Below are positions 16,654 through 25,570 of a DNA stretch of 64,000 nucleotides, piece by piece (position 1 is the first letter of the stretch; the number at the start of each line of letters is the position of its first letter). A program made the translations under genes and the position numbers. The stretch is from JAGWAJ01 sp026707615 (lineage in GTDB: Bacteria > Acidobacteriota > Vicinamibacteria > Vicinamibacterales > UBA8438), in contig CBDBMW010000013.1 in the NCBI GenBank assembly GCA_965207595.1, positions 1,550,001-1,614,000 on the forward strand, in the 5' to 3' direction. A model generated the notes under the pieces. The model had not been told where the DNA came from. It was given only the letters and a program-made list of their open reading frames with translations, and did not search any database.

Positions 16654-18480
16654 TCAGGAGACCGGCGCCGCTGCCGGCTCGTCGGCCAGCCCCGGCTCGT
16701 CGAGCGAGGCACCGCGGCTGAGGCGCGCCCACATGCGGCGATAGAGCGCGCTCGAGGCGAGCAGCGCATCGTGCGGTCCCTGGGCCGAGATGCGGCCGTC
16801 GACGAGGACCAGGATGCGCGTGGCGTCGCGAATGGTGGAGAGGCGGTGCGCGATCACGAGCGTGGTGCGGCCCTCGCGGAGCCGGCGCAGGTTGTCGAAG
16901 ACCGCCGCTTCGGCAAGGGTGTCGACGGCCGAGGTCGGCTCGTCGAGGATGAGGATCGGTGCGTCCTTCAGCAAGGCGCGGGCGATGCCGAGCCGCTGCC
17001 GCTCGCCGCCCGAGAGCGTCTTGCCGGCTTCGGCGACCGGGGTGCCGTAGCCGAGCGTCAGTCGGTTGACGGTGTCGTGGATGCACGCCGCGCGGGCCGC
17101 CGCCTCGACCTCGGCGTCCGAGGCATCGAGGCGCCCGTAGCGGATGTTGTCGGCCACGGTACCCTCGAACAGCACCGGGTCCTGGGGCACGAGGGCAATC
17201 CGCTCGCGCAGGGAGCGCAACCGATACCGGCGCGCGTCGAGGCCGTCGATCACGACGCGCCCCGACTCCGGTTCGAAGAGCCGCGGTATCAGGTGCACGA
17301 GAGTTGTCTTGCCGGCCCCCGTCGGCCCGACGATGGCCACCACCTCTCCGGGTCGCGCCTCGAAGCTCACGGCATCGAGGACGCGGCGGGAACCGTCGTA
17401 GGAGAAGTCGACGTCCTCGAAGCGAACGTGTCCGGCCACCGAGCCCGCGTCCCTGGCGTCCTTCGCGTCAGGCGTCTCGGGCGTGAGCGCCAGCATGTCG
17501 CGTACGCGGCGGGCGCTGACCACCGCTTGCTGGAGCGTGCCGACCGTGTGCGCGATGGCGCTGATGGGGTCGTACACCGCGGCCAGGTAGGCGATGACGA
17601 GGAGCAGCCGGCCGACGGTGAGTGTCCCGTCGAGCACGTGCAGCCCGCCCACGACCAGGATGAGCGCGGTTCCGGCCAGCGTCACCGCGGTGACCGCGAG
17701 CGAGAAGAGCGACTCCTGCCAGGTGAGCGCCACCCGGGCCCGCATCGTGGCCCGTCCCGCACCGGCGAAGCGGTCCAGCTCGTGCCGTTCGCGCGCATAG
17801 CTCTTGATGGCCGCGATCGAGCGCAGCGTCTCGTAGGCGCGCTCGACGAGCCCCGACTCCAGCGTCTTCACCTGCTCGGCGCGGTCGAGGAGCGTCGTCG
17901 AGTGGTAGCGCAGGCAGAGATAGAGGAACGGCGCCACCGCCAGCGCCAGCACCGCCAGCGTCGCGTCGACGGTCAGGAGGACGACGAACATGACGGTGAG
18001 GTGCAGCCCTGCCAGCACGATCGGGAACGCACCGCTCGTGACGAGGTCGTTGATGCAGTAGGTGTCCGCGTCGAGGCGGTAGACGGCATCCGAGGTGCGG
18101 TGCGTCAGGTGGTGGGTGAGGGGCATCGCCTGCAGGTGCGCGAGCAGGCGGTTGCGCAGCTCGTGGACGACGCGCTGCCCCACCTGCGTCTCGAGCTGCG
18201 TGTGCGAGATGCGGGCGAGCTCCGCTGCCACCTGCAGGGCGAGGCCGGCCGCGGCGAGGAGCACGAGGAGCGTCACGGCGCCCAGGTCGGCGAGCGGCGG
18301 ACCGATCGCGACCACCGACTCCGGCAGGGGCCGACCTCCGAGGACGCTGTCGACAATCAGCGTCAACGCCCACGGGGCGGCCGCGTTGAGCCCGATCTCC
18401 GCCACCGACAGCAGCAGGATGGCCCCGACCCGCGCCCGATGGGGGCGGAGGAAGGCGGCCGTCCAGCGCATCAGGTCCAC
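16654..18480 (-). CDS. MsbA-like ABC exporter (permease fused to ATPase)
   Basis: 608 aa half-transporter from ATG 18480. Residues 1-320 hold six membrane helices of an ABC type I exporter domain. The ATPase has VAIVGPTGAGKTTLVHL (Walker A), the Q-loop in IALVPQDPVLFEGTV, signature LSGGERQRLGIARALL, Walker B ILILDEPTSAVD and the switch His in LVIAHRLSTI. Such homodimers flip lipids, glycolipids or peptides out of the inner membrane. At the end of a region full of glycosyl- and methyltransferases it is a good candidate to export the product. It is divergent from the PQQ-propeller gene at 18586. Confidence 0.92.
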   Translation of the reverse strand: MDLMRWTAAFLRPHRARVGAILLLSVAEIGLNAAAPWALTLIVDSVLGGRPLPESVVAIGPPLADLGAVTLLVLLAAAGLALQVAAELARISHTQLETQVGQRVVHELRNRLLAHLQAMPLTHHLTHRTSDAVYRLDADTYCINDLVTSGAFPIVLAGLHLTVMFVVLLTVDATLAVLALAVAPFLYLCLRYHSTTLLDRAEQVKTLESGLVERAYETLRSIAAIKSYARERHELDRFAGAGRATMRARVALTWQESLFSLAVTAVTLAGTALILVVGGLHVLDGTLTVGRLLLVIAYLAAVYDPISAIAHTVGTLQQAVVSARRVRDMLALTPETPDAKDARDAGSVAGHVRFEDVDFSYDGSRRVLDAVSFEARPGEVVAIVGPTGAGKTTLVHLIPRLFEPESGRVVIDGLDARRYRLRSLRERIALVPQDPVLFEGTVADNIRYGRLDASDAEVEAAARAACIHDTVNRLTLGYGTPVAEAGKTLSGGERQRLGIARALLKDAPILILDEPTSAVDTLAEAAVFDNLRRLREGRTTLVIAHRLSTIRDATRILVLVDGRISAQGPHDALLASSALYRRMWARLSRGASLDEPGLADEPAAAPVS

Positions 18481-18585
18481 CCCGACAGTGTACGTGGCCG
18501 GCTCGGCGGCGGGCGCGTGCGGCCGGAGGACCGTCGCGCGGGGCCGCTGCTAGAATTGGCGCGACACGGCAGGAGGAAGCGGTTG

Positions 18586-19944
18586 ATGCACAGGCGAGTG
18601 ACAGCGTGCGCGGCGGTCATCGTCGCGTTCGGCGTGGCGAGCGCCGCGGCCCAGACCAACTGGCCGCAGTTCCGCGGCGAGGCGGCGGGGGTGGCGGCCG
18701 ACGATCCCCGGCTGCCCGACACGTGGGGGCCGGACGAGAACCTCGTCTGGGAGATCGACATCCCCGGCCAGTCGTGGAGCTCGCCCATCGTGTGGGACAA
18801 CCACGTCTTCGTCGTCACCGCGGCCGCCGAGGGCGGGGGGGACGCACCGCTCGCCCCGGTCGAGACCTATCGGGCGCGGTCGCTGGGCGGGTCGATGAGC
18901 GCGGCGGACACGATGACGTCCGACGTGCCGCTCGAGTGGATGCTCTACGCCATCGACCTGGAGACGGGGGCGGTCCGCTGGACGCGGACCCTCGAGACGG
19001 CGGTGCCCGGGCAGCCCTCGCACCAGAAGACGCGCTACGCCGCGGAGACGCCGGTCACGGACGGGGAGCGCGTGTACGTCTACCTCGGCGACATCGGGCT
19101 CTTCGCGCTCGACTTCGACGGGGAGGTGCTCTGGTCGGTGCCGATGGAGTGGCTGCCGCGCCGCGACTGGGGCTCCGCGACGTCGCCGGTCGTCCACGAC
19201 GGCCGCGTCTACGTCGTCAACGACAACGAGGCGCAGTCGTTCGTGGCCGCGTACGACGCGGCGACCGGGGACGAGCTGTGGCGCACGGACCGGGACGAGG
19301 GAAGCAACTGGGCGACGCCGTTCGTCTGGGAGAACGACGTCCGCACGGAGCTCGTCACCTCCGGCCGGGGCGGCGTGAAGTCCTACGATCTCGACGGCAA
19401 CCTGCTGTGGGAGCTGCACGGGATGTCGACGCTGGTCATCCCGACGCCGTTCGCCCGCCACGGGCTGCTCTACATCAACTCCGGCTACGTGGCCGACGCG
19501 TCGCGCCCGGTCTATGCCATCCGGGCCGGCGCGAGCGGCGACATCACGCTCGGCGAGGGGAGCACGAGCAACGACTACGTCGTCTGGTCGCACCCGCAGC
19601 TCGGCTCCTACAACCCGTCGTCGCTCGTCTACGGCGACTACCACTACACGCTGCTCGACCGCGGCATCCTGCTCTGCTACGACGCCCGGACGGGACGCGA
19701 GGTCTACCCGCGGGCCCGCATCACCGCGGGCACGCTCTTCACGGCGTCGCCCTGGGCCTACAACGGGAAGATCTTCGCCATGAGCGAGGACGGCGACACG
19801 TTCGTCATCCAGGCGGGGCCGGAGTTCGCGGTGCTGGGCCGCAACTCGCTGAACGAGATGTCGATGGCCACCCCCGCCATTGCGGACGGCAGCCTTATCC
19901 TGCGGACCGCGTCGAAGCTCTACCGCATCGGGAGCACGGAGTAG
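18586..19944 (+). CDS. Secreted PQQ-type beta-propeller protein
   Basis: 452 aa from ATG 18586 behind AGGAGGA (18571-18577), with a signal peptide ending near AAAQTNWPQFRG. Repeated blades with the WxxxT/GxxxW pattern are evident: WSSPIVWDNHVFVVT, YAIDLETGAVRWTRTL, VYVYLGDIGLFALDFDG and AYDAATGDELWRTD. It belongs to the BamB/PQQ-binding-like propellers that are numerous in Acidobacteriota. No residues for true PQQ or calcium binding can be singled out, so an enzymatic role is unproven. A close paralogue is encoded at 26997-28349, sharing blade order, the GASGDITL stretch and the final S(M/A)ATPAI-like segment. Confidence 0.87.
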   Translation: MHRRVTACAAVIVAFGVASAAAQTNWPQFRGEAAGVAADDPRLPDTWGPDENLVWEIDIPGQSWSSPIVWDNHVFVVTAAAEGGGDAPLAPVETYRARSLGGSMSAADTMTSDVPLEWMLYAIDLETGAVRWTRTLETAVPGQPSHQKTRYAAETPVTDGERVYVYLGDIGLFALDFDGEVLWSVPMEWLPRRDWGSATSPVVHDGRVYVVNDNEAQSFVAAYDAATGDELWRTDRDEGSNWATPFVWENDVRTELVTSGRGGVKSYDLDGNLLWELHGMSTLVIPTPFARHGLLYINSGYVADASRPVYAIRAGASGDITLGEGSTSNDYVVWSHPQLGSYNPSSLVYGDYHYTLLDRGILLCYDARTGREVYPRARITAGTLFTASPWAYNGKIFAMSEDGDTFVIQAGPEFAVLGRNSLNEMSMATPAIADGSLILRTASKLYRIGSTE

Positions 19945-19965
19945 GCGCGACCTTGCGGTCGCGTT

Positions 19966-20020
19966 GGGAGTCTGCGCGGGGGCAGCGTCCTGCCATCGCA
20001 GGTTGTGCGGCACAGACTCC
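19966..20020. repeat. Intergenic palindromic repeat, copy 4 (complete)
   Basis: GGAGTCTG at 19967-19974 pairs perfectly with CAGACTCC at 20013-20020; inside are GGCAGCGTCCTGCC-type secondary pairings. It lies directly after the PQQ-propeller stop, so it could act as a transcript end, but the recurrence at three other sites points to a dispersed REP-like element. Confidence 0.65.
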
Positions 20021-20076
20021 TGGCGCGGACGACAGCGGTGGTGCGGGGCGGCTGACGCCAGGAAGGAGAAGGAGCG

Positions 20077-20451
20077 ATGGTCGCGGGATGGTTCGCGGCG
20101 GGGGCGGTGCTGACCGGCCTCGGCGTGGTCTTCGGCGCGTTCGGCGCGCACGGCCTGCGCGAGCGCATGACGGCCGACCTGCTCGCCGTCTACGAGACCG
20201 GCGTGCAGTACCACCTGATCCACGGTCTGGCCCTGCTCGCCGTCGCCTGGGCCGCGTCCCGCTGGCCGAACGCCTGGATCGGGGCCGCGGGGTGGCTCTT
20301 CGCAGCCGGCATCGTCGTCTTCTCGGGCAGTCTCTACATCCTGGCCATCAGCGGCGTCCGCTGGTGGGGGGCGGTCACCCCCATCGGTGGCGTCTGCTTC
20401 CTCGCGGGCTGGGCGGCGCTCGCCGTCGGCGCCCTGCGGGCGTCGCCGTGA
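20077..20451 (+). CDS. DUF423 inner-membrane protein
   Basis: 124 aa from ATG 20077, just after GGAGCG. The family is recognised from GVVFGAFGAHGLRER near the N-terminus, YETGVQYHLIHGLALLAVA, and GVRWWGAVTPIGGVCFLAGW, which hold its conserved glycines and histidine. Four membrane helices are evident. The E. coli homologue is YgdD; the function of the family is not established. It is followed after 22 bp by a very small membrane protein on the same strand, probably cotranscribed. Confidence 0.88.
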   Translation: MVAGWFAAGAVLTGLGVVFGAFGAHGLRERMTADLLAVYETGVQYHLIHGLALLAVAWAASRWPNAWIGAAGWLFAAGIVVFSGSLYILAISGVRWWGAVTPIGGVCFLAGWAALAVGALRASP

Positions 20452-20473
20452 GGCGGCCGGCCCAGATGGGCCC

Positions 20474-20632
20474 ATGAAGCTCTCGCTGCTGCCGTCGCTC
20501 GCGATCCTCGCGGTCGGGCTCGTCCTGCTGTTCCTGGCGAGCCTGTTCTTCGAGCCTCGAGGGTCGGAGTTCGAGTGCTCGCGGACGGTGCATCCGGGCG
20601 GCGGATTCACGCTGCGCTGCGAGCCGCCGTAG
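20474..20632 (+). CDS. Small single-helix membrane protein
   Basis: 52 aa from ATG 20474, 22 bp after the DUF423 gene. LLPSLAILAVGLVLLFLASL forms one membrane helix at residues 5-24, followed by a short polar tail with two cysteines (EFECSRTVHP ... LRCEPP). The tail would be periplasmic if the N-terminus is inside. No family is recognised. Its position, composition and clean start favour a real gene, but nothing independent confirms it. Confidence 0.5.
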   Translation: MKLSLLPSLAILAVGLVLLFLASLFFEPRGSEFECSRTVHPGGGFTLRCEPP

Positions 20633-20784
20633 ATCGACTCCACGCGGGGAAAGGCGCCCGCAAGCCCCGTCGGACGGTCCCCCGGGTACCGTTTCGCCTC
20701 CGCACCGTCTCGCTCCCCGGGTCGTCTCTCAGGATGAGTGACCGGGGGCGCCGTCATGCGTTAGATTGAAGATCCTTGGAGAGG

Positions 20785-22284
20785 ATGGTGAGTGGCGCAG
20801 CGGTAGTCTCCGGCTCGGATCTGCTGTCCCGGTTCGTCGAGGCCGCGGATACGTCTTCCCGGCGCGCAGCCCTCATCGACCTCGTCAAGACCAAGCAACT
20901 CCACAAGGTTGCGACCACTGAGTCGTTCGGGCACGGTCTGGAGCAGCTGGCCCGCTCCGCTGGGAGGGACGGCAGCAATTCGGAGCGCCTGCTTGCGGTG
21001 GCGACCTTGCAACGTGCCGCCGCCTCGGCGCCGCCCGTCAGGAAGACCATCAGGGCGCTGATGGGACGGGAGATCAAGAAGCCGCTCGCGCACCTGCACG
21101 AACTCGCGGACCTCGACGACCGGCTGTACGCGGCGAAATCGTGGCGCGTCGTGCCCTCTGCCTGGTCTCTTGACTCTCTCGCGGCGGCGGCCGCCCGCGA
21201 GGAATCGGGCGAAGCCGCTCGCAGGGAATGCGTCGCGGGGTTGGTCGCACTTGCGGACGACGTCTCGGGCGCCATCTCGTTCCTTCGGCAGGCGCTTCTG
21301 GGCGTCAGGTTCGAGACGAAGAAGCCCGGCGACAGCTTCGGGCGCCGCGTGAGTCGTGTGCTCGTCGCTCTTACGGCCGTTCTCTCCGAGACCGACAAGC
21401 CGGTGGGTGAGCGCGCCGGGCGGGAGCTGAGCGACCTCCTGGATCGAGGTTCCCGCGCCGCCGGGCGGCCTGAGTCCCCGGCGGTGCGCGCCAGTGTCGT
21501 GGAGCAGGTTGCGTTGTGGACGCACGCAATCGTCAGGATCGATTCCTCGCAGGGCGGCAGGCACAGGACGTACGAGGCGCTGTCCGTGGTGAGCGAGTGG
21601 TTCACCCCGCAAGAGTGGCACGAGGTATGCAACTCGTCGAAGGCTATCGCTCGGGTGACGCAGGACGTTCAGAAGTCGCTCCTCCGTCTGGCACGTGAGG
21701 GTACGGCCGATGACGGCCTCCGCCGCGCGTTGGCGACCGTGTCGGGTTCACGGCAGGAGGCAGACGCCCTCTGCCGCACGATGGCGAAGGAGAACCCAGG
21801 GATCCCGGATGACCTCCGGGATTGGCTGGCCGGCGTGTCGAAACGAACGTCGATCGCCAGTGCGGTCGACAGCCAGGAGCGCTCCATCGACGAAGTGCTC
21901 GCCGAACTGCACATCGCGATGACGCGCCTCACGCGGGCTGCGGCCAGAGTGAGGTCCGACGTGTTGCCGGAGGTTTCCATCGTGCTGCCGCAACAGGAGC
22001 GGGCGCTGTCTCGCGTGACGGGGCTGGTGGAGGCCATGGCCAACAAGCTGAGTCTGGCGGTGGAGTGGCGGTCCCTGCGTCTGCGCGGCTCCGTAGGTGA
22101 TGAGGTCGACTACTCGCCGGCCGAGCATCAGCTCGACAGCGGCCGGGTGCGCAGTCGCCGCGTGCGCCTGTTGAGTCCGGTCGTGGTGCGGATCAGCGAA
22201 GACCGCGTCCCGCGGGTCGTCCTGAAGGCTCTCGTCGAGCCAGTTCTGGATCGGCGGGAGCAATCGGTCGGAACACCTGCCTGA
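20785..22284 (+). CDS. GrpE-like partner of an Hsp70-like protein (uncharacterised)
   Basis: 499 aa from ATG 20785, with GGAG just upstream; TTG 20776 is less likely. The first ~380 residues are helical and charged without a known motif. The C-terminal ~65 residues (from about 435) read GSVGDEVDYSPAEHQL, then a short loop, VRLLSPVVV and VVLKALVEPV, the pattern of the beta-rich head of GrpE-type nucleotide exchange factors, where an Asp-Pro/His motif is followed by a strand ending in A-V-E-P. The preceding helix (EVSIVLPQQERALSRVTGLV...) would match the GrpE dimer helix. The next gene, 38 bp downstream, is an Hsp70-type ATPase, which supports the reading. A dedicated chaperone-like pair in defence or stress is plausible. 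Confidence 0.6.
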   Translation: MVSGAAVVSGSDLLSRFVEAADTSSRRAALIDLVKTKQLHKVATTESFGHGLEQLARSAGRDGSNSERLLAVATLQRAAASAPPVRKTIRALMGREIKKPLAHLHELADLDDRLYAAKSWRVVPSAWSLDSLAAAAAREESGEAARRECVAGLVALADDVSGAISFLRQALLGVRFETKKPGDSFGRRVSRVLVALTAVLSETDKPVGERAGRELSDLLDRGSRAAGRPESPAVRASVVEQVALWTHAIVRIDSSQGGRHRTYEALSVVSEWFTPQEWHEVCNSSKAIARVTQDVQKSLLRLAREGTADDGLRRALATVSGSRQEADALCRTMAKENPGIPDDLRDWLAGVSKRTSIASAVDSQERSIDEVLAELHIAMTRLTRAAARVRSDVLPEVSIVLPQQERALSRVTGLVEAMANKLSLAVEWRSLRLRGSVGDEVDYSPAEHQLDSGRVRSRRVRLLSPVVVRISEDRVPRVVLKALVEPVLDRREQSVGTPA

Positions 22285-22322
22285 CGACCGGGTCCCCGTA
22301 GAAATCGTGCGGTGAGGCGTGG

Positions 22323-24422
22323 ATGCCTGGGAAACGCTCCATTCTTGATCAACTGGCCCCCGAAGAGCTGCGCGACAGTCTCGACCGGTACGAGCTCGAA
22401 GTCGCCGACCGCCGAGTCCGGGCGCAACTCGTCGATGCACTGGCCCGGTCGCGCCGGGCTCGCATCGCCGACATCCTCTACGAGTTGTCCCGCGATCGCC
22501 TCAAGCAGCTGTGCCAAGCGTTCGACCTGGATGACACCGGGCGTGCGAAGGCGGAACTCGTCGGCCGCCTCACCGGAACCCTGAACGAACCTGCGGAGCA
22601 ACCCCACCCGACGACCACGCCGGCGGTTGGCAGACTGAATCTCGAAACCGTCCTGCTCAAGAACCTGCTCGACCGGCTGCAAGCCGACGCCGCGGCCGAC
22701 CGCCCTCAGTTCCTTGGCATCGTGTCTGATGCGGAGCGCGAGGCGTTGCGCGTCGTACTCGAGGCCGCCGGGGCGGCCCCCTCGCCGCCCCGGCGGCCTC
22801 CGCCAGTTGACCCGGTGGTGGAGCGGCCGGAGCCGGCACCGCTGCCAGAGCCGGTTGACTCGCCCGCGGTGGCGGAGCCGCCGGACGAGGACGTTGCGGA
22901 GCCCCCGCCGGCGTTCGTCGAGTTGAACCTCGACGCCGTGCATCCGGACATCTCGCCGCCGCCGGAGTGGGTGCTCTGCCTCGACTTCGGCACCGCCAAG
23001 TCGAAGGCGTTTGCCGCCACCGTCACCGACGAAGAGGAGGAGGATTCGAAGCTCCAGCCGCTGGCTTTGGCCGACTACGACAAGGATGACACGTCCGAGT
23101 ATGAGCTCAGCTCGTGTGTCTGGATCGAAGATGACGGCCGGCTCTTCGTTGGGTCGGAAGCGGCCAATCGAGGCAAGAGCTACCACGGTGAGTCTGCAAC
23201 GCGGCGGTCACTGGATTCGCTCAAGCAGGAGATCAGCCAGGTGGATCCGGAGGATGGCGCGGCGGAACTCGTCAGGAAGCTCCCACCGGAGGTTGATCCA
23301 ACCTCGACGTTGACATACGAAGACGCGATCACGATCTACCTGGCGTACCTCACGGACTTGGCGACGACGGCGGTCGCGAACCGAGTCGGTACGCGGTACG
23401 TCCGCCGCCGATTCACCGTGCCGTGCTGGCAGTCGAGCCAGCGTCGCTGGGCCGCCGAGTTGCTGGGGCGGAGTCTGCTACGCGCCCAGGTGCTGGCGGA
23501 TACCTTCCGAGACCGCTGGCGGGACGGAATCCCCGTTGCGCAAGTCGCGTCCGCAGTGCGGTCCGCAGCGGCTCACGACGGCGCGCTGAAGCGGCTTGCT
23601 GCGACCGAATCGAACGATTCGACCGACGACTGGGCCCGCGGGACCTTCGAAGCCCTGGCAGCGGCTTCTGCGTGTGTCTGGAGAGATCGCTTTGCGCGGG
23701 ACCTCATGCTCGTGGTGGATGTCGGCGCCGGAACGACCGACTTGTCGCTGTTTTGGGTCGTGCAAGGCGTGAACTTCCACCGCGCCTTTCCGATCGTGGA
23801 TGGGAACGCGGGGATTCGGCAGGCTGGCGACACTCTCGACCGATTGCTGGTCGAAGCGCTGCTGCGGAAGGCGGGTCTCGGCTTTGACGAGACAGGGGAA
23901 CGTGCACGCCGCGGCCTGCGGCGCAGGGGTGTGCGCCAAATGAAAGAGCGGCTGTTTCTGGTGGGTAGCCTCACGGAGACTCTGGTGGATGACGCGGAGG
24001 TGACTCTGAGCCGGGAGGAGTTCTTGGAGTCCGATGGAGTCAGGAAGTTCGCTGACGGAATCGCGGACAAGATCCAGAAACTTCTGGAAGGTGTCCACGA
24101 GAGCTGGGCAGAGGCGGCAACCGAGAAGGGCATCACGCTGGTCCTGACCGGCGGGGGTTGCGACCTTCCGATGATCACGGCCCTCAAGGACCGGCGGTGG
24201 CGGCTTGGTGGACGCGTTGTTCGCTTTCGAGTGGCGCGGCGAGTGCCAAGGAGCGTGGAGGACCGATTCGACGCGGCATTCATTCAGGCGTATCCGAGAC
24301 TGGCGGTGGCAATGGGCGGCGCCCTGACGACGCGGCTCGACGAGAAGACAGGCTTGCGGGATTGGATGGGTGGGGCGCCGGCGGCGGGCCGGCTGGAGAG
24401 CTTTCCGACCAGGGGTGTGTGA
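22323..24422 (+). CDS. Hsp70/actin-fold ATPase with N-terminal SAP-like helical domain
   Basis: 699 aa from ATG 22323. Residues ~5-85 form a helical module (ILDQLAPEELRDSLDRYELE..., RDRLKQLCQAFDLDDTGRAK) that resembles SAP-type or restriction-associated N-terminal domains. A proline-rich linker follows. The ATPase has DFGTAKS at 221-227 (phosphate 1), DVGAGTTD at 466-473 (phosphate 2), the connect segment AGIRQAGDTLDRLLVEALL, and LTGGG at 608-612 (adenosine). There is no classical Hsp70 substrate-binding domain after it. The upstream GrpE-like gene is probably cotranscribed. The domain mix suggests a nucleic-acid-linked switch ATPase, possibly for phage defence; function is unknown. Confidence 0.8.
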   Translation: MPGKRSILDQLAPEELRDSLDRYELEVADRRVRAQLVDALARSRRARIADILYELSRDRLKQLCQAFDLDDTGRAKAELVGRLTGTLNEPAEQPHPTTTPAVGRLNLETVLLKNLLDRLQADAAADRPQFLGIVSDAEREALRVVLEAAGAAPSPPRRPPPVDPVVERPEPAPLPEPVDSPAVAEPPDEDVAEPPPAFVELNLDAVHPDISPPPEWVLCLDFGTAKSKAFAATVTDEEEEDSKLQPLALADYDKDDTSEYELSSCVWIEDDGRLFVGSEAANRGKSYHGESATRRSLDSLKQEISQVDPEDGAAELVRKLPPEVDPTSTLTYEDAITIYLAYLTDLATTAVANRVGTRYVRRRFTVPCWQSSQRRWAAELLGRSLLRAQVLADTFRDRWRDGIPVAQVASAVRSAAAHDGALKRLAATESNDSTDDWARGTFEALAAASACVWRDRFARDLMLVVDVGAGTTDLSLFWVVQGVNFHRAFPIVDGNAGIRQAGDTLDRLLVEALLRKAGLGFDETGERARRGLRRRGVRQMKERLFLVGSLTETLVDDAEVTLSREEFLESDGVRKFADGIADKIQKLLEGVHESWAEAATEKGITLVLTGGGCDLPMITALKDRRWRLGGRVVRFRVARRVPRSVEDRFDAAFIQAYPRLAVAMGGALTTRLDEKTGLRDWMGGAPAAGRLESFPTRGV

Positions 24423-24565
24423 CCCGCAGGCGGCGGAAGTGTTGCTGAGGGCGGGCGCACCTGTGGTCAGTTCGGCCAAGCCGCACCGCCCGTCGGGCGT
24501 CACGAGGTATAAGATGCACGAGGCAGTCGCAGCGTTCGATCAGAATCAACCGCGGAGGCTCACCG
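24423..24565 (+). promoter_or_regulatory. Probable promoter for the secreted protein gene at 24566
   Basis: A TATAAG-like -10 element lies at about 24509-24514 in the 143-bp spacer, with GCGGAGGC just before the ATG as ribosome site. A clear -35 is not seen. Confidence 0.35.
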
Positions 24566-25567
24566 ATGCGTAATCGATTCATGAGTGCCGTCGCCACTGC
24601 GTTCCTCGTTGCCTCGTTGGCGGCGCTGCCGGCGGCTGCACAGTCCGGAGCAGCGGACGAGCCGATGCGTACGCCCGACGGGCAGCCGGACATCTCCGGC
24701 ATCTTCACGTTTCGCACGCTGACGCCGCTCGAGCGGCCGGCGGCGCTGGCCGGGCAGGAGCGCCTGACGCTGGAGGAGGCCGCCGCGTTCGAGGCGTCGG
24801 AGCGGACGCGACTCAACCGCGACCTGTTCGACCCGATCGCGGGGGCGCCCAGCGCCGGCTACCAGCCGCGGGCGGAGGGCGGCGTCCTCTCCTACAACGA
24901 GTTCTGGTACGAGCGGGGCGTCGAGCTCACGGCCGACAAGCGGACGTCGCTGATCGTCGATCCGCCCGACGGGCGCATTCCCTACGCGCCGGGGGCGCGG
25001 GAGGCGCGGGCGCTCCGGAGGTTGAACCTGCGCAACGGGTTTGCGGACCACTACACGGATCGCAGCCTGTCGGACCGCTGCATCATGGGCTTCAACTCCG
25101 GCCCGCCGATGACGGCTGCCTCCTACAACAACAACGTGCAGATCCTGCAAACCCCCGGCTACGTGGTGATCTTCAACGAGATGGTCCACAACGCGCGCAT
25201 CATCCCTCTCGACGGGCGGCCGCACGGGACGCTCCGGCAGTGGGCGGGCGATTCGCGCGGGCGCTGGGAGGGCGAGACCCTCGTCGTCGAGACGACGAGC
25301 TTCCTCACCGAGACGAGCCTGCGCGGCTCGAGCCGCGACACGGAGCTGGTCGAGCGCTTCCGGCGCGTCGATCCCGACACCGTGATGTACGAGTTCACGG
25401 TGGAGGACCCGAACAACTACGCGCGTCCGTGGACGATGATGATGCCGCTCCGGCGGACCGACGGCCCGCTCTTCGAGTACGCCTGCCACGAGGGGAACAT
25501 CGGCATGCACGGCATCATGGCTGGCGCACGCCGCAAGGACACCCAGCGCGTCGACGAAGTCCGGTAG
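24566..25567 (+). CDS. Secreted protein of an uncharacterised Acidobacteriota-abundant family
   Basis: 333 aa from ATG 24566. Signal peptide AVATAFLVASLAALPAAAQS ends around residue 28. The mature part starts RTPDGQPDISGIFTFRTLTPLERP, a beginning that recurs in large paralogous secreted families of Acidobacteriota, and continues with the conserved-looking blocks LRRLNLRNGFADHYTDRSLSDRC, NNVQILQTPGYVVIFNEM and RWEGETLVVETTSF, ending near YACHEGNIGMHGIM. Their function is not known; links to degradation of polymers or aromatic compounds have only been suggested by context. It converges with a PQQ-propeller gene with 3 bp between stops. Confidence 0.75.
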   Translation: MRNRFMSAVATAFLVASLAALPAAAQSGAADEPMRTPDGQPDISGIFTFRTLTPLERPAALAGQERLTLEEAAAFEASERTRLNRDLFDPIAGAPSAGYQPRAEGGVLSYNEFWYERGVELTADKRTSLIVDPPDGRIPYAPGAREARALRRLNLRNGFADHYTDRSLSDRCIMGFNSGPPMTAASYNNNVQILQTPGYVVIFNEMVHNARIIPLDGRPHGTLRQWAGDSRGRWEGETLVVETTSFLTETSLRGSSRDTELVERFRRVDPDTVMYEFTVEDPNNYARPWTMMMPLRRTDGPLFEYACHEGNIGMHGIMAGARRKDTQRVDEVR

Positions 25568-25570
25568 CGA

